From the NCBI GenBank assembly GCA_021234155.1, contig JAJEKV010000022.1, positions 10,789,418 to 10,853,417 of the forward strand: 64,000 nucleotides of DNA. Reading direction: 5' to 3'. Positions within the stretch are counted from its first letter, which is position 1; the number at the start of each line of letters is the position of its first letter. The position numbers were made by a program, and so were the translations under genes. This DNA comes from Isoetes taiwanensis. Lineage: Eukaryota > Streptophyta > Lycopodiopsida > Isoetales > Isoetaceae. Below, in pieces: positions 28,138 to 39,790 of the stretch. The notes under the pieces were generated by a model. The model was not told where the DNA came from, did not search any database, and saw only the letters and a program-made list of their open reading frames with translations.

Positions 28138-28140
28138 ATT

Positions 28141-28186
28141 TGGCGGTTAGTCTTTAGAAGCTAGGGGAACCGGGGTTGAATCCTTG
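28141..28186 (+). repeat. tRNA-like A and B box pair (SINE-head candidate)
   Basis: TGGCGGTTAG at 28,141 resembles a pol III A box and GGGTTGAATCC near 28,173 a B box, at tRNA-like spacing of about 32 bases. No full cloverleaf could be drawn, so it is a tRNA-derived head rather than a tRNA gene. Confidence 0.35.
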
Positions 28187-28329
28187 TGAGGACAAGTTCG
28201 GATGGGTTGACATCGAGGTCGTTATCAACCATAAATTTTAATAGGCAATGGTTTCATTTAAAGTCACTTGTTGGTGTGAATCCTAGGCTTAGGGCTAATT
28301 ATTTTTGTTCTAATATCGTAACAATTCTT

Positions 28330-28800
28330 CCCTTTTATTTGATCGGAATGCCCTGCGTCGATCATAAAAAAAAAAATTGCTCATCTCAATTGGTTTTAGA
28401 GATGGCCCCAAGTGTCGAGGGCTTTCTCCAATTCATTTAGAGATGGCCTCTAAAATCAATTTGAAGTCTTTGAAGGCTCAACACTAGGTGTAAGATATTT
28501 GAGCCTTAGGCAATTAAGCACATTGCGTATATCATTCTTTAGATATTTCCACCAGGGGTACGTTGGTTGTCATCAGGGCTAAATGTACGTTTTAAATGTA
28601 TGGCGGTTCTTTTACTGGTGATTGAATGCCCTCGTCGTCATAAAAAAAATTACTCATGCAATTCACAGAGATGGCCTCAAGTCAATCGAGGGCTTTCATC
28701 TCGATTCATTTAGAGATGGCCTCAAATCAATTTGAGGTCTTTGAGCTCAACTTCGTGTAAAGATATTTGAGCCTTAGGCATTTAAGCGTGATAGCATTAT
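28330..28800. repeat. Two tandem ~270 bp units inside the LTR element
   Basis: Both units contain a decayed GAATGCCCT...CGTCG-AT-CATAAAAAAA start (28,347 and 28,626), then TTAGAGATGGCC, GAGGGCTTTC, TCAATTTGA, GTCTTTGA and ATATTTGAGCCTTAGGCA. The second unit is shorter. Confidence 0.75.
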
Positions 28801-28879
28801 ATATGATTAATAAGCCTCAGTCCATGGCAGGAAATGGCTTAACAACCATCCCGACCTTTAATGTTGTGAATGCGACAAC

Positions 28880-29175
28880 ATTGGTATTAATTCCACATAC
28901 TTGAGGACAGAAGCATCTCGAGGAGGAGGAATTGATATGTTCTATAAATTATTAGTATTAAGTCTGAAAGTTTGGGGCCCAGCTGGATATGGTTTTCTTA
29001 AAGGTCACGCCCGCTTTTGATGTGTTGGTTATTACTAGAGGTGCTAGTGTTTTAACATTTGGTATAGACGAGGTTCAAATCTTGACAACATTGGTGTGTT
29101 CCACGCCTGGCGAGGACAAGCATATCGAGGAAAGGGAGGAATTGATATGGTCTATGGGTATGGGATGAAGCCTTA
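28880..29175 (+). repeat. Duplicated 3' end with two polypurine tract / LTR-start junctions
   Basis: GACAACATTGGT, GAGGACA-AAGCAT-TCGAGGA and GGAGGAATTGATATG occur twice, near 28,878-28,955 and 29,087-29,160. GGGAGGAA followed by TTGATATG looks like a polypurine tract against an LTR start. The second junction leads into the right LTR; the first leads only into a short LTR-like stub. A further A/B-box-like pair lies at 29,039-29,084. Confidence 0.55.
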
Positions 29176-29510
29176 AGAAGGTTTAGGGGCCATTTTGGTC
29201 AAAATTTCCTTGAAGGAGAAGCTCGATCCACCCAATCGGATTCACCAGCGAGGAAGTCTTTATCATGGAGAGCGGGAAATCTTTATCCGCTCGGACCAAC
29301 AGAAAACTGGTACATGGATAATTGGGAAGTAGAAGGGAAAATCGATGAGAGGAAGAGGTAGGGCTATGTGACGATTCTTCATCCTGCGTCCCATGTATAT
29401 CCTTTTATATTCTCACGAGAATCCCTTAAAAGGTAAATTCCTTTTTAGCATTTGCCTTTTAAAAGGCTGACCCCCAACCTTCTTATTAAGTCTAAAGTTG
29501 GTGCCTTGGT
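29148..29510 (+). mobile_element. Right LTR of the compact LTR element
   Basis: It starts after the purine tract with TGATATGG and carries the whole segment shared with 27,833-28,137. The enclosed region is only about 1 kb and has no readable gag or pol, so the unit is a non-autonomous LTR element of the TRIM or short LARD kind. It ends about 50-60 bases from where the neighbouring minus-strand Gypsy integrase breaks off. Confidence 0.6.
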
Positions 29511-29569
29511 TAGGTGCTTGATTAACTCAAGCTAAGGGCTTCAGAGTGCAGTCACCCGTTGTGACTCCT

Positions 29570-31560
29570 GGCTGGAAAGAAATGAGCATGTTTGGTTAAC
29601 TTTCTCCCAGTCACCACAAGAATAGCGTAATTTCTGTTTGTGTTCTTGGCAATCCTCTCTTATGAAGTCCATGCTAATAGATTCCCATTTCTTTGGAATG
29701 AGTAGCGGCTGCAAAAGGCAGTGCCTTTAATCACATTAGAGCCTTAACACATGAACACATCACACAATTTTGGATATACTTTTCGAATATAATCTTATAA
29801 TCGGCCAAAAGAAACTTCTCTTTATCTTGTGATATGTCTTATGGAAACCACTGGATGACTGATATTCTTTGCATCATGACATTCCATTTAGTATCTTCTT
29901 TTTAATGTGATCTATTGCGGGAATACAAACTCTTGATTTGTATCTCAATATTCCTGCATTCAAAACTATAATTATCCTTTATCTCGATTTTCATTTTGTA
30001 CTTCCTTGTTTCGGTCCAAAATAATTATGCAGTAGTAATAGCATTTCACCTCATCCAACCAATCTGTTGTCATCATCGTTATTGCATAACAATAGTATTA
30101 TCTTCAAGCTCTAATTCCTAATAGATAATATCTAAGCTAAGTGCATGTACAATTGCAGTAGTTCTGATCATAAATTGGGATAATCTCGTTGAAATAGGAC
30201 AACTTATAGAAATATATACACATACATGCTTGTCTTGCATCAATACAACTCTGTCCCTTCCCACTATCTGTCATAACACGATACTTCTTACTCGGGATGC
30301 ACTTTTAAAACAAGAGCATTTATCAATTTCTCTTTTAAATCTCTGAAAGCTTTCTCATTACAAAGGCCGACAGCATGTTGTTTGTAAGCGTTGTCAAGGA
30401 GGACTTGCTATTGTAGAGAAACTTTTTGATAGAATTTTTCTAGAAGAACCACCAAGTCCTAAGAATAGGTACACACATTTTTGGGTTTTAGGGCTGGCCA
30501 TTCTCTTTGCCGCCTCAACCTTTTTGGGGGTGAGGTTTAATTCCCTCTATATTTGAAACAATATGACCTAAATAATCCATTTGGCTGCAAGGCTGGAACA
30601 CTTGACTTTCTTAGCATACGGTACCTCTTATTTTAAAACAATTCTCGGATGTATACTGTAGCCATTTTAATTCTTTGAATAAATGAGTATGTTATCAAAA
30701 ATATCATTCATTAGACAAAGTTGTAGTGCATTGCATTAAGCCAAGAAACAACCACTAAATTCAAGGTGCCATATCTTGTAATATTTGTTTTGGGTAGCGT
30801 ATCTCTTTGAGTTCTTATACATTATCTAGATCTAAGATCTATCACTGAAATAATGAAGATCCTTGAAGTTTATCAAACAAGTCATCTATTCTAGGCAATG
30901 GATACTTTGATTCTTGGTGATATCTTTTAATTGCCTATAATCAACACACACATATACGCATAGAACCATCTTTTTCATAACAAATAATACTATGACACCA
31001 AAAAAGGTAGAAGCCTGAGAGCGTATGTATCCTTGATCTAAAAGTTCTGTGCTTGTTTTAATTCCACTAAAAACAGCAAATATATGGAGCTTTTGATGGA
31101 GAAGCTCACGGAACCAATTCAGCGGCATGATCAAGCATATCTTTGGTGGCACCGTCCAACTCTTCAGTACTTCCTTGAATAGAGGATGTCACGCATCATT
31201 CATGTGCGCGTATGCAAACCCCTTAGTGAAATGAAATTGTGATGGCTCCCATATCAATCAAAATACTAAAAAGGAACTTCATTGATTTTACCTTCAACTT
31301 GCACAACATGTGCACAATGGTTATCTTTACATTCATTGATCCAAAATTCTTTGCACAAACTTGCATATCTTACCGTCTAAATCCATAAAGGGGATTTACT
31401 TTTGATAGGCTCTCATTGCTACATTTGAGATCCTCGAACCTTGTTTGATTTATTTACTTCTTAGGACAAAGCGTGCCACATACTTTACTTTATACAATAA
31501 AAATATAAATTTTCCTTCATGCACTTGTCATATTCAACTTTCTTGGCACAACTTCATCCA
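29570..31560 (-). mobile_element. Decayed Ty3/Gypsy polyprotein (zinc knuckle, protease, RT, RNase H, partial integrase)
   Basis: The domains follow Gypsy order along the minus strand. A CCHC-like remnant (KKVEYDKCMKENLYFYC) lies near 31.56-31.48 kb. The retropepsin motif appears as SILIDMGAITISF near 31.26 kb, with Ser of the DSGA motif replaced by Met. Reverse transcriptase opens with LLDQGYIRSQAS and CVDYRQLKDITKNQ at 31.05-30.89 kb. RNase H remnants (PIYDQNYC, RYYLLG) lie at 30.3-30.1 kb. The integrase N-terminal region and the start of its core (SMDFI-like, GRKLTKHAHFF) lie at 29.96-29.58 kb, and then the frame ends next to the compact LTR element. Stops and shifts throughout show it is dead. 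Such elements copy RNA to DNA and integrate it into the nuclear genome. Confidence 0.8.
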
Positions 31561-34084
31561 TACTGTGACATAAGCATTCAAAGGTAACTTAGAGGACTTC
31601 GCGAAGGGGTTTGATGAACACGAGAGTTTGATTCATCTCCTGCATAATTCCTTTGAAAATTTCCTCTTTGTTGCTCTCTCTGGGTTACGTAGAACTTTAT
31701 TTTACTCTCCTTAAGGAATATATAAAATCATGAGCTGCTTAAAGCTTCTTTCAAAGGTAAAGTTGATCGCATCCAACTAATTTTTAAACTCAAATCTAGT
31801 CACTTGCACAAAGCGACTGTAATTCCTCTTGATTAAAGACTAATTATTACTTTTATAGTACCCTGGATTTAAGGGGCCGGTAGCGCTTAACAAATTAATT
31901 CCGCCCTTGCTTTGAATCTAACTTTGAGACAGTAATAGTTCCAAGTACAGAAATTCTTACATAATTGTTATCCAGTACCCTTTTTATACGTTTTACTCCA
32001 TGAATTTTGTTTAAGCTGGCATAGTATAAACGATTGAACAATAAAATTTTCGATCGAAGAGGTCTTTAGAAAGTCATACAGAGTGACTTCTTCAATGGGT
32101 CACTATACCTCTTTGCATACGCGGTGATTCACCCACATTAAAAGCATTTCCCGGTCGGGGCTCAGTACTTACTTCTCCTATACATACCAGCTGGCTTGTT
32201 TACAACAAAATATTTCAGCCTTGAATCAAGCTTCGTGTAGCTCAAATACTTTCATCGAACTCCATCAGAGCTTCGGGTTTCAGCTTATATTTTCCGGCAG
32301 TCTCTTTCAAAGCGGATGACTTCTTTTGTGTAAGGGCTTTCCCTTCCCTCGACTCATGGGCCGTGGGCTAAGTGTTGTATCTCGCTACTTTGTTTCTTTT
32401 CTATCATACAGAGTGCTGACTTAGGGACATCAAAACTCTGGGTTTGGGGTGGCTACTCCATGTTCTCAATACTTGTGGATACTCGACATATCCTGTACGT
32501 CGTTAGGATTAAAGGAAGGTTTCACTTAAATAGCGATTCAATGGGTCCTGGTGGGATTAGTGAGTTGGATTCTCTTGGATTGACCCCCACAATCATAACT
32601 TGCTCCTTGGGGTTCCACGGGTTTCATATGTGTGTCCGGCATTTTAAGCTCTGCTATAATTATGCTTAGGGTCCGCGGGCACTCATCTCTGTTTCAGGTG
32701 CTCTTGTTTCATTCTTCTGGTATTCAACCATCGATTTATAATTTTTTCATTTGACAGTACAGTCATATAAAAACATTAATCACCAAAATTCAATCACGAA
32801 GAAAAATTAAAATTCATGGCAGTTATACATCATGGCTGAAAACAGAATTTATTTACTAAAGAGTGTAACAATTGTGTAGGAATAGTTTTAATATCGATAT
32901 TTGTGGCTGTACACACCCTAGCATAGAATAACGCGCATACATAGCTTATTCCTCATGCTTACTAGCATGCTATCTATTTCCATCTATACTATTCATTACG
33001 TGTGAAATGGTAGTTATTTAATTCTAGAAAAGTTCCATTTCAGGTTACATTGTGAATTTCGAGGTGACAAAGTACTAAATATCTCAAAAGGGAATGGATA
33101 AAGACCACAACTTTGAAAGTAAATAACACAGTTGCATTCATAAGTCAGCAAATGGAAACACACTAATATGTTGTTGTTCTTTGTTACACGGTACTTTGTC
33201 CCATGAGTCTTGGTACACCAATGCTTCTCAATATGGCCAGTAGGAAATAACAAACTATATTCAATGGATTGCACCTACCATACTATACTATAAGATACTC
33301 CAACCATGATCAGCAGCTAATTTGCCATTTTATGTATCTCACCGGACCATGGTGAAATTACATCCATTGAAGTAAAAAGTAGCCCTAATATGACATCAAC
33401 GGCGTTTGAAGTCATCTTAATGATAGCTTAGCCAAATGTTTGTAAAATTACTTGCGTTCAATTTCGTACTTTTCTTAGGCTGGGTTCAACGTGTTGACTC
33501 GATACAAGGTACGTACGTGGTTATACGCGGGTATAGCGGATTCTTTGAAGGATACTTCACACACACAAAGCCTAAGACCTCCACCGGATCACGGAACCTG
33601 CATTAGATCCCAAACCCCCAAATAATGTTGCGGTCCCCCTTAGCTACGGGTCTCTAGCTTCGAGGGAATGTCAGCGTGGCAGGCAGATGCCACCTAATGA
33701 GCTTTATGGTACCCACTCACTAGTCTTTGAGTGCTTGCTCTTGGCCTTGGTTTTTACCTTATTATTCTCCCCGGAGAGTTGTGGGCAGACCAAGGTGCAA
33801 CTAGGCTAGCAACATGATAGAAGGTCAAATAATTTAGCCTTCTTGCCAAAAATATGTCTAACTAAGATTCAAATTGATCTTGCAAAATATCATAATGAAC
33901 TAATAACCTAAGTTGGCAAAGTATCTAACTACGTTCGAGACTTATCTTACAAAAGATTTCCAAGTGAATAACTTATCTAAATGGATCTTGCTAAATTAAG
34001 GTATCTAATAAATCACGAATACGTCCTACCAATGCAGTTTTTGCCATGTGCGTATATTAAAGCTAGATAATTCAGTAAAATTAT
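31561..34084. other. Unassigned; first part probably gag/leader of the minus-strand Gypsy element
   Basis: By position, 31.6-32.3 kb should be gag, but no capsid motif is readable. The remainder shows only short random frames. No LTR pair was found. Confidence 0.3.
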
Positions 34085-34165
34085 TTGCACTAACCAAGGA
34101 TTGAACCCTTGCCGTTTTGATGAGAGACACACATTTTAATCAATAAACCACAAATGCATATATAT
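34085..34165 (-). repeat. tRNA-like A and B box pair on minus strand (SINE-head candidate)
   Basis: On the minus strand TGGTTTATTGATTAAAATG is followed by GGCAAGGGTTCAATCC at about 40 bases, as in tRNA-derived SINE heads. No poly(A) or target duplication was established. Confidence 0.35.
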
Positions 34166-37100
34166 TCAACTATCTAAACGTATATAAAGTAGATTCATTT
34201 GTTATTTGATGGAATATTTCCGTCTCAAGGAAAAAACCTGAGAGCACCACGTGTACTTTAAAAATATAGTTAAAAAAATAAATAAAAAGATGTGGTATGG
34301 CGGTACATCCATTACTACCATGCAATGGGATTTGATCTGAGCAGTGCATGATTTAATTTGAATGATCTGCAGGTGCTTGGGTACACTATTCGATTTAGAA
34401 TCAAGAAACGAAAAATGCTTCAAATTTCTGTAAGAATAGCTCTTAGAGGCCGAAATCCTATTAGAAAGCTGTCGAATTTTTTTATCTAAGACCTGGAGGC
34501 TGGACATGGTGTGCACTGGGAGGCGGGGATACCGAGAAAAGAAGATTCGGCTTTACTGTCCCGATGCATACCATGCGGTGTTTGTGAAGCTCTCATTTGA
34601 AAGAAGGCCATGGCTAACCCGCGGTAAGAGTATGTTACTGTATGCGCGATTGATATTTATGAAAACAATGATTAGTTCTGGGTCAGAGGCAAAGTTAAGA
34701 TAGTAGGGCGCAATTCTTGAGAATTTGAGATAGACTATAAGCTTAATAGAGGCAAGCAGGACAACTAAATTACAATTGCAAAATTGCTGTGGGAATGGCC
34801 GGGGCGATGCATTTGAGAGGGAAAAAATGGTTCAATTTGGAGCAATTGATAGCGTGAGGGTCATAGAAGGCTCGAATCGAACAGATTAGCGAACCCATGA
34901 GGAGAAAATCGACCGAAACAATGTGGGTTTCAATTGCAGAGTGGTCCGGTATTCAAATTTGAGCCAGAGCCTATTTGATAGTCGGTTTTCTTTGGATACA
35001 GAACATCAAAACTCATTGGCACAATCTGTCAATCTATGCTTTGCAAGCATGCAAATTATGTCCTTCCTCTGATCTTCTTCCCTGTATTTTTACGTGATTC
35101 GCGATTCAGCGACCCCGTTAGTCGGAAAAGCGCCGAGGGTAAAGAGTGCAAGGACTTCGGCTTTATATGAGAGGAACCTATCCTTAGATTTCATATGAGG
35201 CCAAAACTTCCGATGAATGAAGATTTTGAACCATACATGGGTGCATAGTGAGATGCATATCAGAGTGTTGCCATCTAAGTGCTTGAATGCGGGTCTTATT
35301 GTTTTAGCCACATGCAGGAGCAGGACTCTCTACGAGAGGAGGAGTAAGAAAGGAAACCAAAGAAAACCCGAGAGAAAAGCGTCAACATCAAATTTTTTGA
35401 ATTTGCATTAGGAACAGTGCCGATTTTCAGGGCAATTTATGGGGCTCGGAGGACTGGGGTTTGAGCCTAATTGTTATGCTTCTCATGGAAATTCCTGAGT
35501 TTTCTCAATCTATTAGCTTCTTCTGTTATTTGAATAGGGGGTTGATTCAATCTCAAACTGTTAGTTTCTTTGTTATTTACTTATACTACAAGTATCCGAC
35601 GGCCTGGAATTAGCTATATGTTTGGAGACAGATCTGCAGACAGATAAATATCCATGGATTTTGATGTTACTTAGTTTGATAAGGCCGGGGATTTTATAAA
35701 GGCAGCCGAATTTGCCATGGATTTCTGGCCAGGCCAGCTCGCTTCTCTGGTCCAGCGCCCATATCCATGTATCCAGGCATTTTCTGTAGCATAAGATTTG
35801 CATTTTCTTCTTGATGTTGGAACTCCCTGATAGGCAATCACACATGTCAGGTAGAAAAGTGTTTTTTCATCTTTCCCAATCTTGCACTTTCTTAGGTAAG
35901 TAGAGTCTTCTTTAACTTCTAGCCTCTACTTAGATTTCTTTTAACTTCTAACCTCTACATCATAACAATGTAAATCCAATCTAAGCATCACTTAAAAACT
36001 TAAGCTTCGCGAGAACTCCAAATTATTAAGTCCATAAGTGAAATCCCAATGTATGTCGAATGCACACGCATTTTGCTTTTGCTTCTTTTTTTTTTTTTCT
36101 TTTGCTTGTTAATTATCACTTATACACAAGGTCTATCTTTTTGTGTAAGACATCTTTTACACTAGCTTCGAACAAAAGAAATGTTAGTAGCCTTATCGAA
36201 AATGTAATATAACAACATAATAAAATTACAACAGAACCTAACTAAAAGCTGTTTCATGCCCTAAAATATATATCTTAGATGGATGAACTATTCTTGTGAG
36301 ATTTAGCGGCGGAGCCTAGGTAATATTAATGCAATGGAAGAAGATCGAAATCGCCAGCCAGTTTGCTTCTTATTAGATTCTTAGCAAAAGAACCCCGTTA
36401 TGTAGAAAATAGAAGAATGCATTGTCCCATAAGGCATGTTGAATTAGTTCGAGAAGACCTATTTTTACATTTGTTATTACTGGAAGCAACAATCGCAGAG
36501 ACTCTTTGGCCGTCGGGGAAGATATAAAGAGTGTAGGCGCAATTAACCACTATGCGGTCTGCGGCCAGGCCGAGCCCGGAGTGCTTTGTGTGACCGAATC
36601 ATGGTTTTCAGTTGTATTTTGATTGAAACTCAGAGTTGCTTGAAGCGGTTGGTTGTAGGATTTTTCATGAGGTTTGCTCGAATTGCAACAACGGTCCTTG
36701 TTTGGCTCCCAAATTTTTTTGAGGAGATAAAGTAATGCTTGGAATCTTTGAGGTTCATTCTCTGAGATTAAAATTCCTTCCTTTTCCTTTATATTTATTT
36801 ATTAAACTAGGCGAATTATTCCTTTTTAGAATATAGAATTGTTGTCTTACCTCCAAAGTGCTTCTTCAGTCCTAGTGATCCCCTTCTGATACTATTTGCT
36901 CCTCTCTCCTCTCTCCCTTAGTGACGTTTTTGCCTCTAGCTACTTGCATTGTCTTCTCTTTTACCGCGTATGCCATGTCATCTCCTCTAATTATTTAATA
37001 AAGTTCAAGATACACTACAATAAAACTCACATCACAAACATAACCATTGAATTCTAGTTGACCTAGTAGTCCTTTGCACTTGTCCATGTACCCTTGACTA

Positions 37101-37379
37101 TCCAGTCTCTTGAGCTTGAAAATCACACAATTATTGCATGGTATAATATTCTTCTACATTTTACAAAAAATGAATTGCTGTACTCATGTTACGTAAATAA
37201 ATTATATTGTTGCACGTACATTATTTCAAGTAAGATTTGAAACATTTTATAATAATATTGTATGTGTGCCTATGTATGACATATATGGGAAATGTACTAA
37301 GTCTATTTAAAAGATTGCAGGTCGATGCTCAATGGAGGAGGCAGGAAGGTAGACTAACCACGATAGTCCATCAATCCAC
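34166..37379. other. Unassigned DNA
   Basis: Open frames up to about 104 codons occur at 34.2-35.8 kb on both strands without any domain I recognise. A T-rich run lies near 36,088-36,105. Confidence 0.35.
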
Positions 37380-37510
37380 TGATGGATCATCAACAAACAT
37401 TCTTGCAAATTACATATTTACGATTTATTATGATGACCAATATACACACACCTCAAAGGCAAGGCGCACTAAACACTTTGAAATAAAGCATGCATACACA
37501 ATGTAATGTC
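37380..37510 (+). mobile_element. Possible Ty1/Copia RNase H fragment
   Basis: The end of an 89-codon frame contains ANYIFTIYYDDQYTHTS followed by ARRTKHFEIKHAYTM. This follows the Copia RNase H pattern of a xYCDNQSA-like block and then RTKHIEI with a downstream His. The rest of the Copia polyprotein was not found next to it, so it is a scrap, and a chance match cannot be excluded. Confidence 0.45.
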
Positions 37511-38874
37511 AAAATTGAAGATGAGCACTCTTTCTAGTCACAAAAATATATTGCAATCAGACAGTTGTGATCAAATGGATTATGGATTCATAGACGAGGT
37601 CTTCAAAGAAATAAAGGTATGTTGACCACTCAGCATGGGAGATGAGGAGCAAGTAGATTCGAGAGCCAAATGGGTGTGATAGAAATCTGAAAGGAGGTCT
37701 AGAAATGCAAGGAGGGTGATTTTGATTACTTGGACCAAATCGGAAGCCTTGAATTCATAAGGCGATGAAGAAATTCATCCATAATGCATTGCAATCCTTA
37801 CAGCGGCCTTGCCTCCCTCATGCACTGCGGCCTGACTTTTTATGAGAATTGGCGTTAAGTTCCATTAATCATCGTCCTTGTGAGAGCGGCATCACATCAT
37901 TCCACAACTTCATGAAATTAAGTACGACACCAGCCTACGTAATTCCGCGGTCCACAGTGATTCAGGATCTGTCATCCACCTGCCACACAACATACGTGGT
38001 AATAAACACCACTCACGGATGAATTGCGTCACCATGTTTCTAGTACTGGCCTTAGGCCCGAGGGAGAATGGCGGTGGTCCCAAATTTGGGTGCAAAACTT
38101 TAGGTTCTCTTGCTCCTTCACCCCTTCCAAGTAGGCCAAATTCACAAACCTCTCCCATTGCACCATTTGCTGATTTCCCTCACCCCCCTCTACAAGTCTT
38201 CAAACAGTAATTTTCCACTTGAAGGGGAGGGGATTTTTAAATAATTTCATGTTTTTTGCAGCCCAAGATCTCAGTTGCCATATTCATTAGTTCATCACTT
38301 TGTTCTCGAAAAATGGTCAAGTGGTCATCAAGGGCACCTGAAAGGCAAAATTGGAGTAGATTAGTGGCACCTTCAAGATTGTCTTGGGGAGCCATGGACA
38401 ACATGAGGTGGCAAAATCACCCCTTCCAGAGTGGAGGAAAAACTGCAGATATGGCGTGGGCAAAGGTAGCGTTCGAGCGATGCCAATCTAGGGATGGCAT
38501 TTTAGGGATAGTGCAAATAGGTTTGAGATCCGTGAGTTTTGGTGATGCAAAAGAGGATTTATAGGTTTTATTGGATTCACTTAAATACCATTAAGCTGAG
38601 GATAGCTCGAATATAAGAATAGACTAGATCTGGATAAGATCAAGGCGACAAGGACTAAAGGGGAAGGCGTCTCGATTACTTTCGCCATTATTGCTTGTGT
38701 CAAATCTGCTCATGCGCAAATGAAAAATGTTCACATGCATCAAATGAAAAAAAATAACATGCATTATATAGCAATATAGCAAGGAAAGTTCCCTCAAAGG
38801 AAGTCCTTGAATGCATGTATTACATAGAATATAATATATAGTGCATTAGGGCTAATACTATCATTTAGTCTTTC
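37511..38874. other. Unassigned DNA
   Basis: Short frames at 37.9-38.56 kb on both strands, none with a domain. Confidence 0.35.
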
Positions 38875-39730
38875 TACATGTAGACATTTTGGTTCAAAAT
38901 TACAAATGGATAGCCTATCCATCAATCGGCAAACCCACCGCGGCATGAGGAAATTAAGTAGGGATCTTACGATGGTTACGGTTTCCGGTAGTCACTTTCA
39001 TTAGTCACATGTAGCCTTCCAACTACGTGAATTTGGATTTGGAAACCACAATTCGAACTTGGGTTCCCGTCAATTGGGATTTAGACACCACAAATTGGCA
39101 GGGTGCTTTCCCATGGAGTTCGACCTAGATTCTTTAGGACTGGTGCAGGATTGTTCTGCCGTGCGGGCCTTGACACGGGCAAAAAGTGCTTGGTGATTGC
39201 ACTTTTCATTAAGATTCGAGAAAGCCTAAACCAAGCAGGTCGGATCTTCAGCAGGGATCATGGCATCTAGTCTTTGGCTTGAGAAAAAATCCAAGGTAGA
39301 ATATTGTATGACGGCAGAAGAATATCATCATGGCATCAGGAACATAAGCATCTATATGGTGGCCAAAGGAAATATAGGGTTTTGGGCCCATGGGAAAGCA
39401 CCTTAAAGTTACGTCGACCACCACAAAATTTTAACACAAATTTTGCTTGAGTCTATGACGGCTCCACATTTGCAGCCACTCTCTGTTTGAATAGCGACTG
39501 CTGACTACTGTTTAAGGAATGGTCAGAATGGACATCTTATTTCGCGTAGCAGACATGTTTTGTTCAAAGTTAAATGGATATCCATCAAAATCGGAAATTG
39601 GCCAGCGTTAAGGAAATTTCTAAGGAACCTTCGATGGCCACCACCCCAACCCGACGTTAGCCACTCTTGCTCTGTTTGAGCGGCGGCACAACTCTCTAGT
39701 TTAAGTCTATGGCGGTTATGTGTGAGGATG
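38875..39730. repeat. Diverged direct duplication ~660 bp apart
   Basis: AGACATTTTGGTTCAAA, AAATGGATA and TATCCATCAA-TCGG followed by a GGAAATT-TAAGGAACCTT-like block occur near 38,882-38,990 and again near 39,550-39,660. They could be old LTRs or a duplicated segment. Just after the second copy, AGGATGAAGAAGAT and GTGATCA..ATATCATTATA near 39,735-39,790 also occur at 54,195-54,245, after the oxidase gene. Confidence 0.5.
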
Positions 39731-39790
39731 GGCCAGGATGAAGAAGATACGATGCAAAGTGATCATACGAAATATCATTATATAAATTAC

